From Symmetrospora coprosmae (taxonomy: Eukaryota; Basidiomycota; Cystobasidiomycetes; Symmetrosporaceae), in NCBI GenBank assembly GCA_008802785.1, contig VUYT01000050.1, positions 18,235 to 82,234 of the forward strand: DNA of 64,000 bases. The letters run 5' to 3'. Positions 11,011-21,473 of the stretch are shown in pieces. Made by a program: the position numbers and the translations under genes. How positions within the stretch are numbered: position 1 is the first letter of the stretch; each line of letters starts with the position of its first letter. Below the pieces are notes generated by a model. That model did not search any database. It saw nothing but the letters and a program-made list of their open reading frames with translations, and was not told the DNA's origin.

Positions 11011-11046
11011 AGCATAAGCATAAGCATAAGCATAAGCATAAGCATA
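11011..11046. repeat. AGCATA hexanucleotide repeat, six perfect copies
   Basis: Six uninterrupted copies of AGCATA lie 78 nt upstream of the VPS60 start codon, probably in its 5' leader or core promoter. Just before it, CGAGCACGAGCA (11003-11014) is the reverse complement of 10937-10948. Confidence 0.95.
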
Positions 11047-11123
11047 GTCTACCAACTACACGAGTGCATTGCATCCAGTAGACGCCCACGCAATCGCTCG
11101 TACAGCCCGCCCCCGCCACAACC

Positions 11124-12176
11124 ATGAACCGCCTGTTCGGCGCCTCGTCATCCAGCAAGCCCAAGCCGTCGCTCAACGACGCGATAGCCAGCACGGACGG
11201 CCGGATAGACGGGATACAGGTCAGTGACACGCACAGAGGCAATCGCATGGCAACTGTCAGACGGCCCGCCAGCTGGTTACTAGCTATCATAGCTGACCTA
11301 CTCCTGGCTTCCGGTTCCCCCTCTGGACTCTATGACACGCGCCTCATGCAGGTCAAAGTCAAGAAGCTAGATGGCGAGCTCGCACGCTACAGGGACCAGA
11401 TGAAGAAGATGCGCCCTGGCCCGGGCAAGGTTGGTGAGAGTGTGTAGTCTGCCGGTCGGCGCGACCTCTGCTCAGCACCACCTTGACCGCCCCGCACCTC
11501 CGTCTCCCCACTCACCCTTTCATCGCTCCCAGCAAGCTGTTGAGCAGCGCGCACTGCGGACTCTGAGGCAGAAGAAGCAGTGAGCTTTTTGGCGGATCCC
11601 ACGAGATTAAAGGCGTCATGATGGAGGCCCGGCTGACGCCCGCCTACATTGCAGGTACGAAGGTCAGATTGAGCAGCTCCAGCAGCAGACGTGGAACATG
11701 GAGCAGGCGTCAATGACGACCGAGAATCTGCGCAATACCATGGCCACCGTCGATGCCATGAAGGTCGCCAACAAGGAGCTCAAGAAGCAGTACGGCAAGA
11801 TCGACATCGATAAGATCGAGAGCATTCACTACGACATGGAGGACCTCTTGGAGTCTGCCAACGAGATACAGGCGACCATGGGCCGCAGCTACGGCGTGCC
11901 GGACGAGCTCGACGAGGCGGATCTGCAAGCAGAACTGGATGCCCTCGAGGACGACCTCGCCTTCGAAAGCATTCAGGGCAACACGAATCACGACGAAGCC
12001 ATCCCGAGCTACCTAAGAGACGACATGAACGAACCTTTGCCGGATCTCGTTGATCCTACGTCCGAAGATGTGCGTTCATGACTGCGGTCGGCGTGCGGAG
12101 CTGCCTCATCCACCGAACTGATGCATTTGTCTTCATGCACAAACAGCCTTCGAAACAGGCGGCCAAGGCAGTCTAG
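11124..12176 (+). CDS. VPS60: ESCRT-III-associated SNF7-family protein Vps60/CHMP5
   Basis: Acts at endosomes in multivesicular body formation, where Vps60 binds Vta1 and stimulates Vps4. Five exons (11124-11219, 11352-11429, 11533-11579, 11655-12069, 12147-12176) sum to 666 nt and 221 residues, near the usual length. It begins MNRLFGASSSSKPKPSLNDA. VKVKKLDGELARYRDQMKKM and RPGPGK follow, then the coiled-coil core QTWNMEQASMTTENLRNTMA and KKQYGKIDIDKIESIHYDME. The acidic C-terminal part has DELDEADLQAELDALEDDL. The last exon adds PSKQAAKAV. A hexanucleotide repeat precedes the gene. Confidence 0.96.
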
Positions 12177-12354
12177 CTGTGTACCAGAGGAGACATTGTT
12201 GTGCCTGCCTGTGCAGCCTTGCCATCACCATGTAGCCATAATGTCCGCTGCCTGCTGTAAGAAACCCGCACTCTGGCTATGAATATGTTCTTCGCGAGAG
12301 TTGTACAGCCGGAAATGATGCAAGACGACCATTGCTAACCGACTAGACCTATCG

Positions 12355-15300
12355 TCACGGCAGAACTAGCTTACAGTTGACGAGCCAGTGGCTGTTTACA
12401 ACGACAGGGGTATTCGCCAGTTCGGCTGCGCTGTTTTCTTCGCTCGAATGCGGGACAGCAGACATGGCGACCTTCCATCGGCCTGCGTCCGTCAAGCGCA
12501 GCGTTTCTCTAAGCTGATCGCTAGCTGCCTTCGGCAGCAGGACGACCGGGATGTGTCGGTCTATATCTGCGAGCTCCGCGGCGTCTGCAGAGGGGACGAG
12601 CAACTCCGCCTCGTCGCCGAGGACTATGAGGCCTTCTGCACCTGCATCTGCAGCATTCCGCATCTTCTCTGCAAACGTGCAGGAACCTCTTTCGGCGAGC
12701 ACAAGAGTATGCCGCTCGAGGGATACAGACAGGGGTAGACACGCAAGGGCGTTGTTGGCCGTCTTGCGATGGGCGGCAGTGACGTCGAAGAGCGCCCAAC
12801 CTCCTTTCTCGGAGTCGAGCCCGAGCACATCTGGGCCAAACGCCGCCTTGGCTGCCGTAAGGACCAGTGGCGTGCCTCCTGGTCGCGCAAGCGTGAGCTG
12901 CACTTGAGCGGCAGGTGCAGCGAAGACGTTGTTCACGACCGCAGCCTCCCGCTGCACGAGGGCTTGCGGACGTAAAGCCAAGATGACAGCGAGATCCGCC
13001 AGCCATACGGTCGAGCTGGACGAGACCCGATACGGCCCAATTTTGGTAACGTCGTATCCCCCAGATGCATCCATCCTTCGTGTGGCTTGTATCCGCAGGC
13101 CCTGAATCGACCGAACGAGAAAGCCGTTCCGGTCCGAGAGAACCTGGACCTTTTCTGCCGAGGGCGATGTGTCTTCGGATTCGTCGCCTTGCGCGAACAG
13201 GAGGGTGATGGTGTAGTCCTGCACGGTGTTGCCGCGGCCGTCAGCTCTGTAAAGGCCCAAATCCATCGGAAGCGATGCGAACAGCTTACCTCAGCTGAAG
13301 GCGACTCGCAGAACCCGCTCGGATCCCAGAGGCCCCTCCCGATGGCCTCAGTATCGTTCAAGACCGTGCCGGTCAGGCTCCTCGCGTACTCCATATCTGT
13401 CCGATATGGCACTCCAGTCTGTAGCGCATGCATGGCACGGCTTGGCCTGCCTGCGGTGCGGTCCCGAGGATCGTAACGCGTGCAAATCTGCCGTTCACCC
13501 TTCCTCGACTTGGGCGGGGGCTTCAAGAGCGACTTGTCGAGCACCAGCCAGTGCCCCTCTGTGGTGAAGACGCCGTTGCTGCTCTCAAAATTCAGCATGT
13601 TCTCCCCGTCGAAAAGCAGATAAAGGTACTGCGCGATGCGGAAGAGCTATGGTTAATGGGCGTGCCAGCTTCGCGACAGCCCCTCTCAGTACTTACTGGG
13701 AGCATTTCGGACACAGCGAAGCTGTGCATTCTGTCCTGCTGCTGGCCCGTGCTGACGCTTTCCAACGCAGCCAAGCCGCACGGCACTTTCGTGCGGTTCG
13801 CGATATCGTGGACTACCCGCTCGCCAAAGCGGAGGTACGACGAGTCTTTGGTCGCGCGATAGAGAAATAGCGTGGACTCGACGAGCTCAGGTCGAAGCGG
13901 CCACGGTAAGGAATCTGCTCGGCGCGTCTGGGTGTTGAAGACTTCAGGCGAGCCGGAGAAACGCTCCCAGAGAAGAGCGTATCTGTAGGGTCGCCGAAAA
14001 GTCAGCTTCCCATCTTCGGTGAGTATTTGGCTGCGTACGTACACTGCGTGCGACTTGATTGCCCTGATGGAGACGGAGTCGCACGCGGAGAGATGATCTC
14101 GTCAGCAGTGAAAGGGGACGGCCGTGGAGCTGATTGGAACGCACGACTCGAGATCGCCCATCATGGCCTGCAGTCCGGGAAAGAAGGCTGAAAGCGAGTC
14201 GACATTCGCATTGAGCAGAAGGCCAGTGTCCATGTGTACGCGGCGGTACTGCCGGGCCGGGCGCGAGTTAGTAGCGCCTCTCATTGGTCAACCAACCCGA
14301 CGTGAGCAACGCCATCACAGCATAGTAAGCTCACCCAGAAACCATCCTTCGATCGCGAGTGCTTCATCACGGCGGCATACGCCTCCGCCCAGATGCGGTA
14401 GTACTCATCATCACCGAGGAGGATGTACGCCTTCGCAAGGTATTCGAAGAATGAGTCGATACCTGCACCCGTGGAAGAAGTGGGCGACAACCACGTCTGC
14501 GGCATCAGACGTTAGTTTGCGAAGGGACAAGCGCGAGCGCGAGGTGGCGGAGCTACGTACTCCTGTTTGCTAGATTCGCTGTCAGCTTCAGGTCTTTAGA
14601 CTTGTCTCCGAGCAAGAGCGAGACATACGACATTGAGGGTGTTTCCCAGCAGCGATAGCTGGGACCTTCTGTTCCAAAGCGAGAAGAGCGCTTTCCTCGC
14701 GACTGCCTCGTACACGCCATCGCCGGTTAAGCGACTCAGGGTGGCGAACTCGAGGAGCAGGCTGCCTGCGGCGGCGGAGCAGGTCTCCATGTTCTCGGTC
14801 CGGGATAGACCGTGCCGGAGATTGACGCGGGCCCACGGTAACCCGGTCAGGCTGTGCTCGAATGCTGGAAGCAGACGCTGGCCCAGGTCACGCGCCAGGC
14901 GCAACAAGTCGTCCGTGTACCAGTCCAGTGCGAAGCCGTACTTTGGCGAGGAAGCGAAGATGTGCGCGGACAGCTGTATGGTATGCGGTAGGCAGACAGA
15001 TTCAAGATGGATCAGGGTCGGTCCTGCACGCTTCTCCCGTTTGGGAACAGACGCACCAGACCACCAAGAACGCGGATAGTAACTTCAAACACCTGCACGC
15101 GCGCATCGATGTCGAAATTGTGGATATCGTCTACCACAAGGCGAACGGACCGGTCGAATCCATCCTTGTCTCCCAGAACTACAAAGCTGTCGAGCGCGTC
15201 GATGAGCGTGAGGGCATAGCCGCCCATCACGTCATTGATTTCATGCTCATCTTGGGTGCCATCGCGCGCTGTGCAATTCAGAGCGCGAAGGGTCAGCATG

Positions 15301-15803
15301 TTTCCCCACCAGAGCGAGCACATGTATGTCTGACAGCTTACACAGGCCCGTGCAGGTGAGCGGCTTGAGCTCGTCGGCAGGATAAGCGTGCTGCATATCT
15401 AGGAGGGGTCTGGAAGTTTCAGCGAGTGGCTCTGGCAGCTGGATGCCTCCTTTATACGCGTGCTAGACGCACATGAATCGAAGGCGTGGTACCACAAGTC
15501 CTTCGTTAGCAGCCTGCAAGGATGGCCAGGCCCCAAGGTTGGGAAGGGAAAGCGAAGGCGAGCGGTCTCAGAAGATGACTGCAAGAGTGTGTCGCTATGC
15601 TTGCGGTTGTAGAACTGAGCTTACCGGAGCTCCTCCCTTCGGGCCGTGGACATTGCAGCGACGCCCGCACTGCAACGTCGCGAACCGCGTTCAGGCGGCG
15701 GCGACGGTGAGGTGACATCACGGAGGTAGCCTGACCCGAGCAGGATGAGGAGGGAGAGGAGCAAGCTATGGTAACGGAGATGCACGCCATGCCGCCATTG
15801 CAT
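12355..15803 (-). CDS. EDEM-type GH47 alpha-mannosidase-like protein with PA domain
   Basis: Secretory-pathway protein of the HTM1/MNL1-EDEM group that trims mannose from misfolded glycoproteins for ER-associated degradation. Spliced exons begin MQWRHGVHLRYHSLLLSLLI (signal peptide or anchor). Next come HAFDSYMQHAYPADELKPLT, LTLIDALDSFVVLGDKDGF, LRPELVESTLFLYRATKD, DRMHSFAVSEML and NGVFTTEGHW, the GH47 catalytic landmarks in order. A C-terminal protease-associated domain follows (VLAERGSCTFAEKMRNAADA, then GAEGLIVLGDEAE), as in EDEM3. No HDEL-type retention signal is seen; the protein ends CKLVLP. The start at 15803 is the methionine that heads the signal sequence, although the frame is open further upstream. 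There are more than ten exons, and the internal joins between 13.6 and 15.3 kb are approximate. Confidence 0.88.
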
Positions 15804-16011
15804 CGTCTTCGTGCTGAACGGGATCCAAGAGCGAGGAGTGCTGCTGCTGAAACGCGTCGCGAGGAAGGAGAGAGAAAGAGCCGTGGCGGATGCTGCGTTG
15901 CCTGTCTGCCTTCCAGCCACAGAGGCGCCCAGGCAACGACCCGACGACGAAATAGAAGCGCGGGCAAGACTGTCTTTGAGCAGCACAGCGCTGTCATTGC
16001 TACCAGGCACC

Positions 16012-17628
16012 ATGTCAGATTACGCCTCGGCTGTCCTCGGGGCAGCTCTCCTGGCAGGTGAGCCGTTCGCCCTCTCTGTGCAACGCAAATGAGCAGCGCG
16101 GAGGCAATCAGCTGTGACGCTCACACTCTGTTTGCGCTGCAGGATGGGTGAGCTGAGACTTGCACGGCAGCGTCTCACTACATGCTCACTCGCCAGCTCT
16201 GACGCCGACTGAAAACGCATCCCCGGAAAAAGACAATGTCCGCGCAGGAGTGCCAGCAGCCCACCTGCCCGGGCTGCCCGCTGATGGTCAGCAGGGACGG
16301 CAAGGAGAGCTTCTGTGCCCGGTGAGTCGTGGCCACTGCATTCCTCTGCTTCGTCGCTGTCGGATCAATCAGCGAACGCTGAAGCCTCGCACCATTTGGA
16401 TCAACCCACGAACGCCACGATCTGGCAGTTGTGACGGGGGAGCAAAGGTCGGCATGCCTCGACAGGGACCCGTCGAGCCGCTAGCAAAGAGCCTCTCCGC
16501 AAGCATCAAGGATCAGACCCGGGCGTCGTCGCCTACATCCAGCCGAGGCGGCGACGAAGATGGCGATTCGCTGGATGCTCTGCTCGAGGCGGACATGCCG
16601 AATGGCACCGACCGGGCATCTGCGCTAGGACTCGGGAGCCGGCCTGACACTCCGCCTACGCCCGTCCAGCCTCACCACCAACCTCCGTCGCCCGAACTCG
16701 CTCCGCTGAACGCCCTGCCTGACCCGCAAGTAGCGGCCGCACGGCGAGCACAGAGCGACCGCGCGAGCACGCTCATCGGGCAGAACCTCCTAAAAGGCTG
16801 GGCGCTGCTCGATACCCAATGCGAGAACGAGAGCTGCTACGCTGTGCCACTCATGCGACGCGCTGCCCCTCGTCCCAAGAAGAGCGACAACGAGGATGCG
16901 CACAAAGACGGGGCGCCTGCTCCGCCAAAGGCGATCGATCCAAGACGTTACTGCGTCATTTGCGGGCGAGACTATGTTCGCGAGGACGACGTCGGCGCCT
17001 ATGAGGCTTTCATGCAGGCTATGCGAGGAGGAGCTGCTGCATCGAGTCAGCAGCCCGCAGGAAGCAAGAACAGCGTCCGAGGCACTGCGGAACCAGAGGA
17101 GCAGGTTCACTCCGCCGCAGCCAAGAAGAGGAGGTTCTCCTCTCAACCGAGTACCAGTGCAGGCAGGATCAAGCTAGCGAGCTCAGTGCCGGCGCTCGCT
17201 GCGCTCCCAAGCAGCATCACAAGCAAGGGTAAGGGCAGGGCAGACACGATTGCGGTGAGCGGATTACTTGACGAGCATCGCACCTCGGAGTCCCGACTGA
17301 TGTTCTGCTACCACGGAAGGCCTCGCCAAGTCCCGCTGCGGTCCGCTCGTTGGCACCAGCTGTTCCCGCCGCAGCCGATGTGCCAGGTCCGGCAGCTCCC
17401 CTTGCGCAGTCGAGGCAAATGGTGGCTCCGGACATGTCCGCTTCTGGTCGATCGGGGCACGCTGCCGCCATCGCCTCGCTCGAGCGAGCAGCTGCGAAAT
17501 TGACGAGACGACTCGATGCATTGGTAGAGACGGACATGGCTGTTGATGCGGATCCGGCAAGCTTGGCACACGCAGCAGATGCACTAGCACGGGTATGTGC
17601 CAGTCTAGATAGTGTCAGGCGGTTGTAG
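16012..17628 (+). CDS. ZNRD2/SSSCA1-like protein with two zinc-ribbon domains
   Basis: Five exons (16012-16057, 16143-16147, 16233-16321, 16429-17254, 17320-17628) sum to 1275 nt and 424 residues. The first zinc ribbon reads LLAGWTMSAQECQQPTCPGC, PLM and FCARC. After a linker comes a second copy, NLLKGWALLDTQCENESCYA, VPLMRR and YCVICGRDYV. The C-terminus is helical (SLERAAAKLTRRLDALVE). This is the Sjogren syndrome/scleroderma autoantigen 1 (ZNRD2) fold. The family function is poorly known; a link to telomere and mitotic proteins has been reported in animals. The second exon is only 5 nt and carries the invariant Gly-Trp. A Pro/Ser-rich, probably disordered, linker separates the ribbons. Confidence 0.87.
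16143..16147 (+). other. 5-nt coding microexon (GATGG)
   Basis: The bases GATGG lie between an acceptor (GCAG, ending 16142) and a donor (GTGAGC, from 16148). They complete a Gly codon and add the Trp of the conserved LL-GW motif. Both flanking introns are 85 nt. Skipping the exon puts the downstream ribbon out of frame. Confidence 0.75.
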
Positions 17629-17990
17629 CGCTAGCGCCCTGTTGTCAGCAAGCAGTGCACCGCAAGCAAGGACCTCGACCATGCCGCTTGCACGCCTTGA
17701 TGCGCCGGGCATCGAGGCCTCGCGCAGACTGCATCGCGCACGAGACCGGCGAGTTTTGGATGGGTAAAAGATTTCAGGCGAATGACAAGCTAGGCAGAAG
17801 CTGCAAGGTAGGGGCTACAACGAGACCATGACGAAGAGCCGGACGCTGCGCATGACCCTATTCCTACTCCTGCAGTTTGATCACCTTGCTCATCTCCCAC
17901 ACCGAAAGGAGCGTCTCAAAACCCATTGCCTCTGCCCTCGACCGTTCGAGTGGCAGCGTGCGGCGCGGACAGGTCTTCCAAGCGACACGC
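17629..17990. other. convergent intergenic region
   Basis: This 362-nt gap lies between the stop codons of the ZNRD2-like and RPS1 genes. I see no coding signal, only 3' flanking sequence. Confidence 0.5.
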
Positions 17991-19301
17991 TTAGACCTGG
18001 GCGAGGGGAGTGTGCTCCTTGAACTCGGTCTGTCCAACCTTCTTGCCCTTCTCGGTGACGCCGGTCTCGCCGTGCGACTCGAGCAGCTTGCCGAGGTCGA
18101 AGCGGGGCGATTTGAGAATCTTCACCTTGCGGATGTAGACGTTTTGGAGGGGGTAGATGCCCTGAGCGGCCTTCTCAATCTCCTTGCCCATGACTTCGGG
18201 GATGAGTTTCTGTGCGGTAGGTGAGGGGAGGAAAGGTCAATCAGCATGCCTCTCTGCTGTGGTATGCCAAGCATAAGGGTCACCCACCTGGACAAGCTCC
18301 TTCAGGTCGCACGACTGCGACTCCCTCGTCATGATCTCGAACATCTTGCTCCTGATCTCGCGGACCTGAGCAGCCTGTGCGTACGTGGTCTTCTTGACCT
18401 GGTTGGGGCGCTTCTTGGTGAAGCCGATGGCGAAGAGGCGGAGGAGGTAGCCGTCGGTTGTGCGGACATCGACGTGCGCCTCGATGAGCGTCTGCCACTT
18501 CCGGACGAGCGAGCGCAGCTTGTCGGACGTGAAGTCCATGCCGTAGAAAGAGGTCAGGCAGTTCTTGCCCTGAACCTCGTCGATGCGCAGCTTGATCTTC
18601 TTGTACGCCTGCTCGTCGTCCTTGTTTAGGTCGGCGAGCGAGAGCTCAAGAACTCGGCCCTTGAGCGAGTCGGCGGAGTTCTCTGTGGACATTGACACAA
18701 AGCAGCATAGGCGTCAGTCATGTTGCTGTACATGGTTTCTCCTTCACTGCAGGTTGGCTCCCGTAGCCCGCAACGCACTCATGCCCTGAGACCGGTTGGC
18801 AAGGGTGACACCGGCATTGCGGTTGTCGAAGAGGGATGGCGCTTTGATGCTAAACCAGTCCTTGCGTGCGAACGCATCGACCTTTCCCTTCTTGGCTCCC
18901 TTCTTGGACTTGGAAAGTCTCTTGTCTTTTTTCCGTGATGAAGCGGTAGAGGTACCTGGTCAGCGGATGTGTCGCGCACGCATCGACAGGTATGCGAACT
19001 CACTCTTTCCGACAGCCCTGGACAGCGGCGGACGAGGATAAGCTCAATAGCATTAGCATGCATGTCTCCTTGCCTGTATATAGCCTCGCGCGCCTGCATC
19101 CTCCGACCTGGCAGCCTCCAGCAGCAGCAGCAGCTATTTCTCCTCCGTCCTGCCCTGTGGCCCTTGCTCTGTCTGCCCTGCCGGACCCAGTGCAGGCAAC
19201 CCTCCATGCTCCGGTTCCAATCCTGCGGCTCTCCGGCTGCTGCATGCTGCTGTGCTCTGTGTCATGGTCGAAGGTGCTGCTATGCTGTGCCGTACTCACA
19301 T
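17991..19301 (-). CDS. RPS1: 40S ribosomal protein eS1 (S3a)
   Basis: Structural protein of the small ribosomal subunit. Spliced exons read [19 protein letters not shown], then [54 protein letters not shown] and [20 protein letters not shown]. The protein ends [12 protein letters not shown]. The start codon itself appears split: A and T at 19301-19300, then a 282-nt intron (19299-19018) with a strong GTGAGTACG donor and a TGCTAATGC branch point. G at 19017 completes the codon and is followed by GCTGTCGGAAAG. The next exon is only 14 nt. Early introns are common in fungal ribosomal protein genes. Confidence 0.95.
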
Positions 19302-19916
19302 GATTGCAATGTGATTGGGGTAGACAGAGTGGTGTCAAGGGTCGAGGCTGCCTCGAGCCGCGAGCTGGCGGAAGGATTTGAGGCAGAACCGCCCCTCCTG
19401 CCGCCCCAAAAAAAGGGGGTCTGCCGCCACCTCCCCTTCCAGCGGGCAACGGGACACGCGCATACGAGGCATGGCAAGGCAAGCAGCTCGGCAATGATGT
19501 GGTGTCGGTCCTCCGCGGGAAGCATTCTGCAGATGGATGGCAGGCTCCAGCCTGATACCGTTCTTGCCCGTGTCTTCCGTCTTGAAGCCGTGCCTCCGAC
19601 TGGATCCCTGACGAAAAGCAGACGAGGAGCGAGCATAGTCATCCCGACCCGCTGATGCGTTCACACCTTCACCCTGCGTGACAGTTGTTCACCCTGCGTG
19701 ACAGTTGCGCGCTGTGCTGCCAGCTCTGATCTTCACAATCCCGGTCCGTCCGGCGCTCGAGATCCGCCATCGCTCTGTGACAGAGCTCGCCCTTCGCTGA
19801 CATCTGACAAACTCGATTCCAACATGAACCGTCTTTTGTTGCGTGCATACATGTCGCGGCTGCTCATTCAGAAGTACAGGTCGGCCGACTGCGCCACTAA
19901 CCGTCTCTCCTTCCGC
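19302..19916. other. intergenic region between PRE8 and RPS1
   Basis: This 615-nt region lies upstream of RPS1 and downstream of PRE8 and should hold the RPS1 promoter. It contains a perfect 20-nt direct repeat (19668-19707) and an A7 run flanked by C4 and G5 (about 19405-19420). No gene is visible. Confidence 0.5.
19668..19707. repeat. perfect tandem duplication, 20-nt unit
   Basis: The unit ttcaccctgcgtgacagttg occurs twice head to tail (19668-19687 and 19688-19707), about 370-410 nt upstream of the RPS1 start codon. Confidence 0.95.
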
Positions 19917-21188
19917 TCACAGACTGAGGTAGTCCTTGACCTCTGCCTCGGTCAGCTTCCTGAAGGTGAGATCGGTTGGCTTCTTGCCGTCGGGTGATGG
20001 TGCTGCGGGCGCTTCAGAGCCGCTGATCTGCGCCCCGATCCCAATGACGCCAATCTCTATCGTCTTTTCCGTCATCTGTCCCTCGAAGCTCTCCTTCAGC
20101 GTCAGGAGGGCGGTGTGACTGCGGATTAGACGATGCCATCAGCCGAGGCAGCCAGAGGGAGGAGCGGCTCTCTCCCAAACACTCACATGGCGTCCTCGAG
20201 CGAGATGTCATCATTGTACCGCTTCTCTAGGAAGGTCTTTGCGTTGACGTAGTTCTTGCCTATCGCTGTGGCCTTCCATGCCCAGAACGAGCCAGACGGG
20301 TCAATCTGGAAGAGCGTTGGTCCTGCCTTCTCATCCCAACCTGCTACGAGGAGAGAGACCCCGAAGGGCCGGACACCTCTGTATGGGCGGCCATTGAGAA
20401 AGGGATCAGCGAGAGCTCACGTCCGTTTTGCCCGATCCACGAAGTCGGCAACCATGCGCACGCACCCGCTCTGCGTCGCCTCTTGCATGACCGTCGCAAT
20501 CTCCTGTACGAGTACGCGCGTTGGCGGGTACTCTCCGTAGATCTTCCAGTATGCCTGCGCCGACTTTCGCGCCTTGGTAACGAGGACGCGGTAGTCTGGG
20601 CCCATCCCGCTGTAGACCATGCCAATGTTCGGGCAGATGAGAGCGACCTTCTCAATCATGCTGTCGTCGATGAGGGGGGAGGCCGCCTTCTTTTCGGTAG
20701 CGATGACGATGCCGTTGGTGGCTGTATGAGAATAGGACGTGGGGATCAAGCGGCAACCGAGCACCGGAGAGGACGCTTCAGCTGCCTGCCGTGCGCTCGA
20801 GAGGGATGCGAGCGCGCGGATGCACACACCCTTGATGCCGAGCGACGCAGCCCCTGTAGGACATGTTCAGGCACGAAGTGCAGGGAGGACGCGCGGACTG
20901 GCGTCAGCTCGGAGATCTGGCCTGGACGATGAGCATGGGTGCACCGACCCGCTGTGCATGCCGCTAGCGCATGTTCGATCTGACCGAGCTTGCCTGTGTA
21001 CACGAGTGCGTCCGTATCAGTTCTGCTGTTCCGCTTCGGTGCTGACCGGGCGGCGGGACCGCGCAATCGCCCCCCAGACCTCGCCGGAGGCGCAAGGCTA
21101 AAGGCCAGCTGCACGCAAACCGCGACTGACCGCTTGGGCTGAAGGTCGTGAGTGAGAAAGAGTACGCTGATCCGCCTGGAGTCGCCAT
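19917..21188 (-). CDS. PRE8: 20S proteasome subunit alpha2
   Basis: Alpha-ring subunit of the 20S proteasome. Spliced exons give [37 protein letters not shown] and [19 protein letters not shown]. Then come [40 protein letters not shown] and QEATQSG. The protein ends [15 protein letters not shown] plus SL. The MGPDYRVL and QEATQSGGVRPFG-type strings mark the alpha2 subtype. The start at 21188 matches the family; an open frame upstream has no family similarity. The join between HALAA and GAASLGIKG (about 20.88-20.99 kb) could not be resolved to one canonical splice pair. Its strand mate PRE5 is at 5-6.5 kb. Confidence 0.93.
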
Positions 21189-21473
21189 ATCTGCTGCTGC
21201 TGTGCTGTCGTGGCGAGAGGGAGAGGGAGAGCAAGGCCGCAGAAGGGGCACTTCGTCGCCTCGTCACCGTCGTCGTAACTCACGTGCCGCAATCAAGTCG
21301 GAGAAGCCGCCCCGATGAGAGCAAGCAGCAGCACGGGATGCGGCTCGACTGGCGGTATGGCTCTTTCTGTACGGCTTTTCAGTGGATAACAACGGGGGTA
21401 TTCTCCATGCGGGCGGACAATGACAACGAAGGGGCATCTGGGGCGCGAGGTTCAAGGACAAATCCCTAGATGA

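Larger units (their letters stand above)
10650..11123. other. divergent intergenic region (dehydrogenase / VPS60)
   Basis: This 474-nt region holds both promoters, a TATATAAAG-type box at about 10864-10872, a long-range inverted repeat and an AGCATA repeat. No gene is visible. Confidence 0.5.

Noticed and set aside
18237-18629. Plus-strand frames rich in Leu and Arg across the RPS1 region
   Set aside because: They are the exact antisense of conserved eS1 coding sequence.
19797-19812. 16-nt string TGACATCTGACAAACT shared with about 51174-51189
   Set aside because: One exact 16-mer shared by two loci in 64 kb is close to chance expectation, and no flanking similarity was seen.
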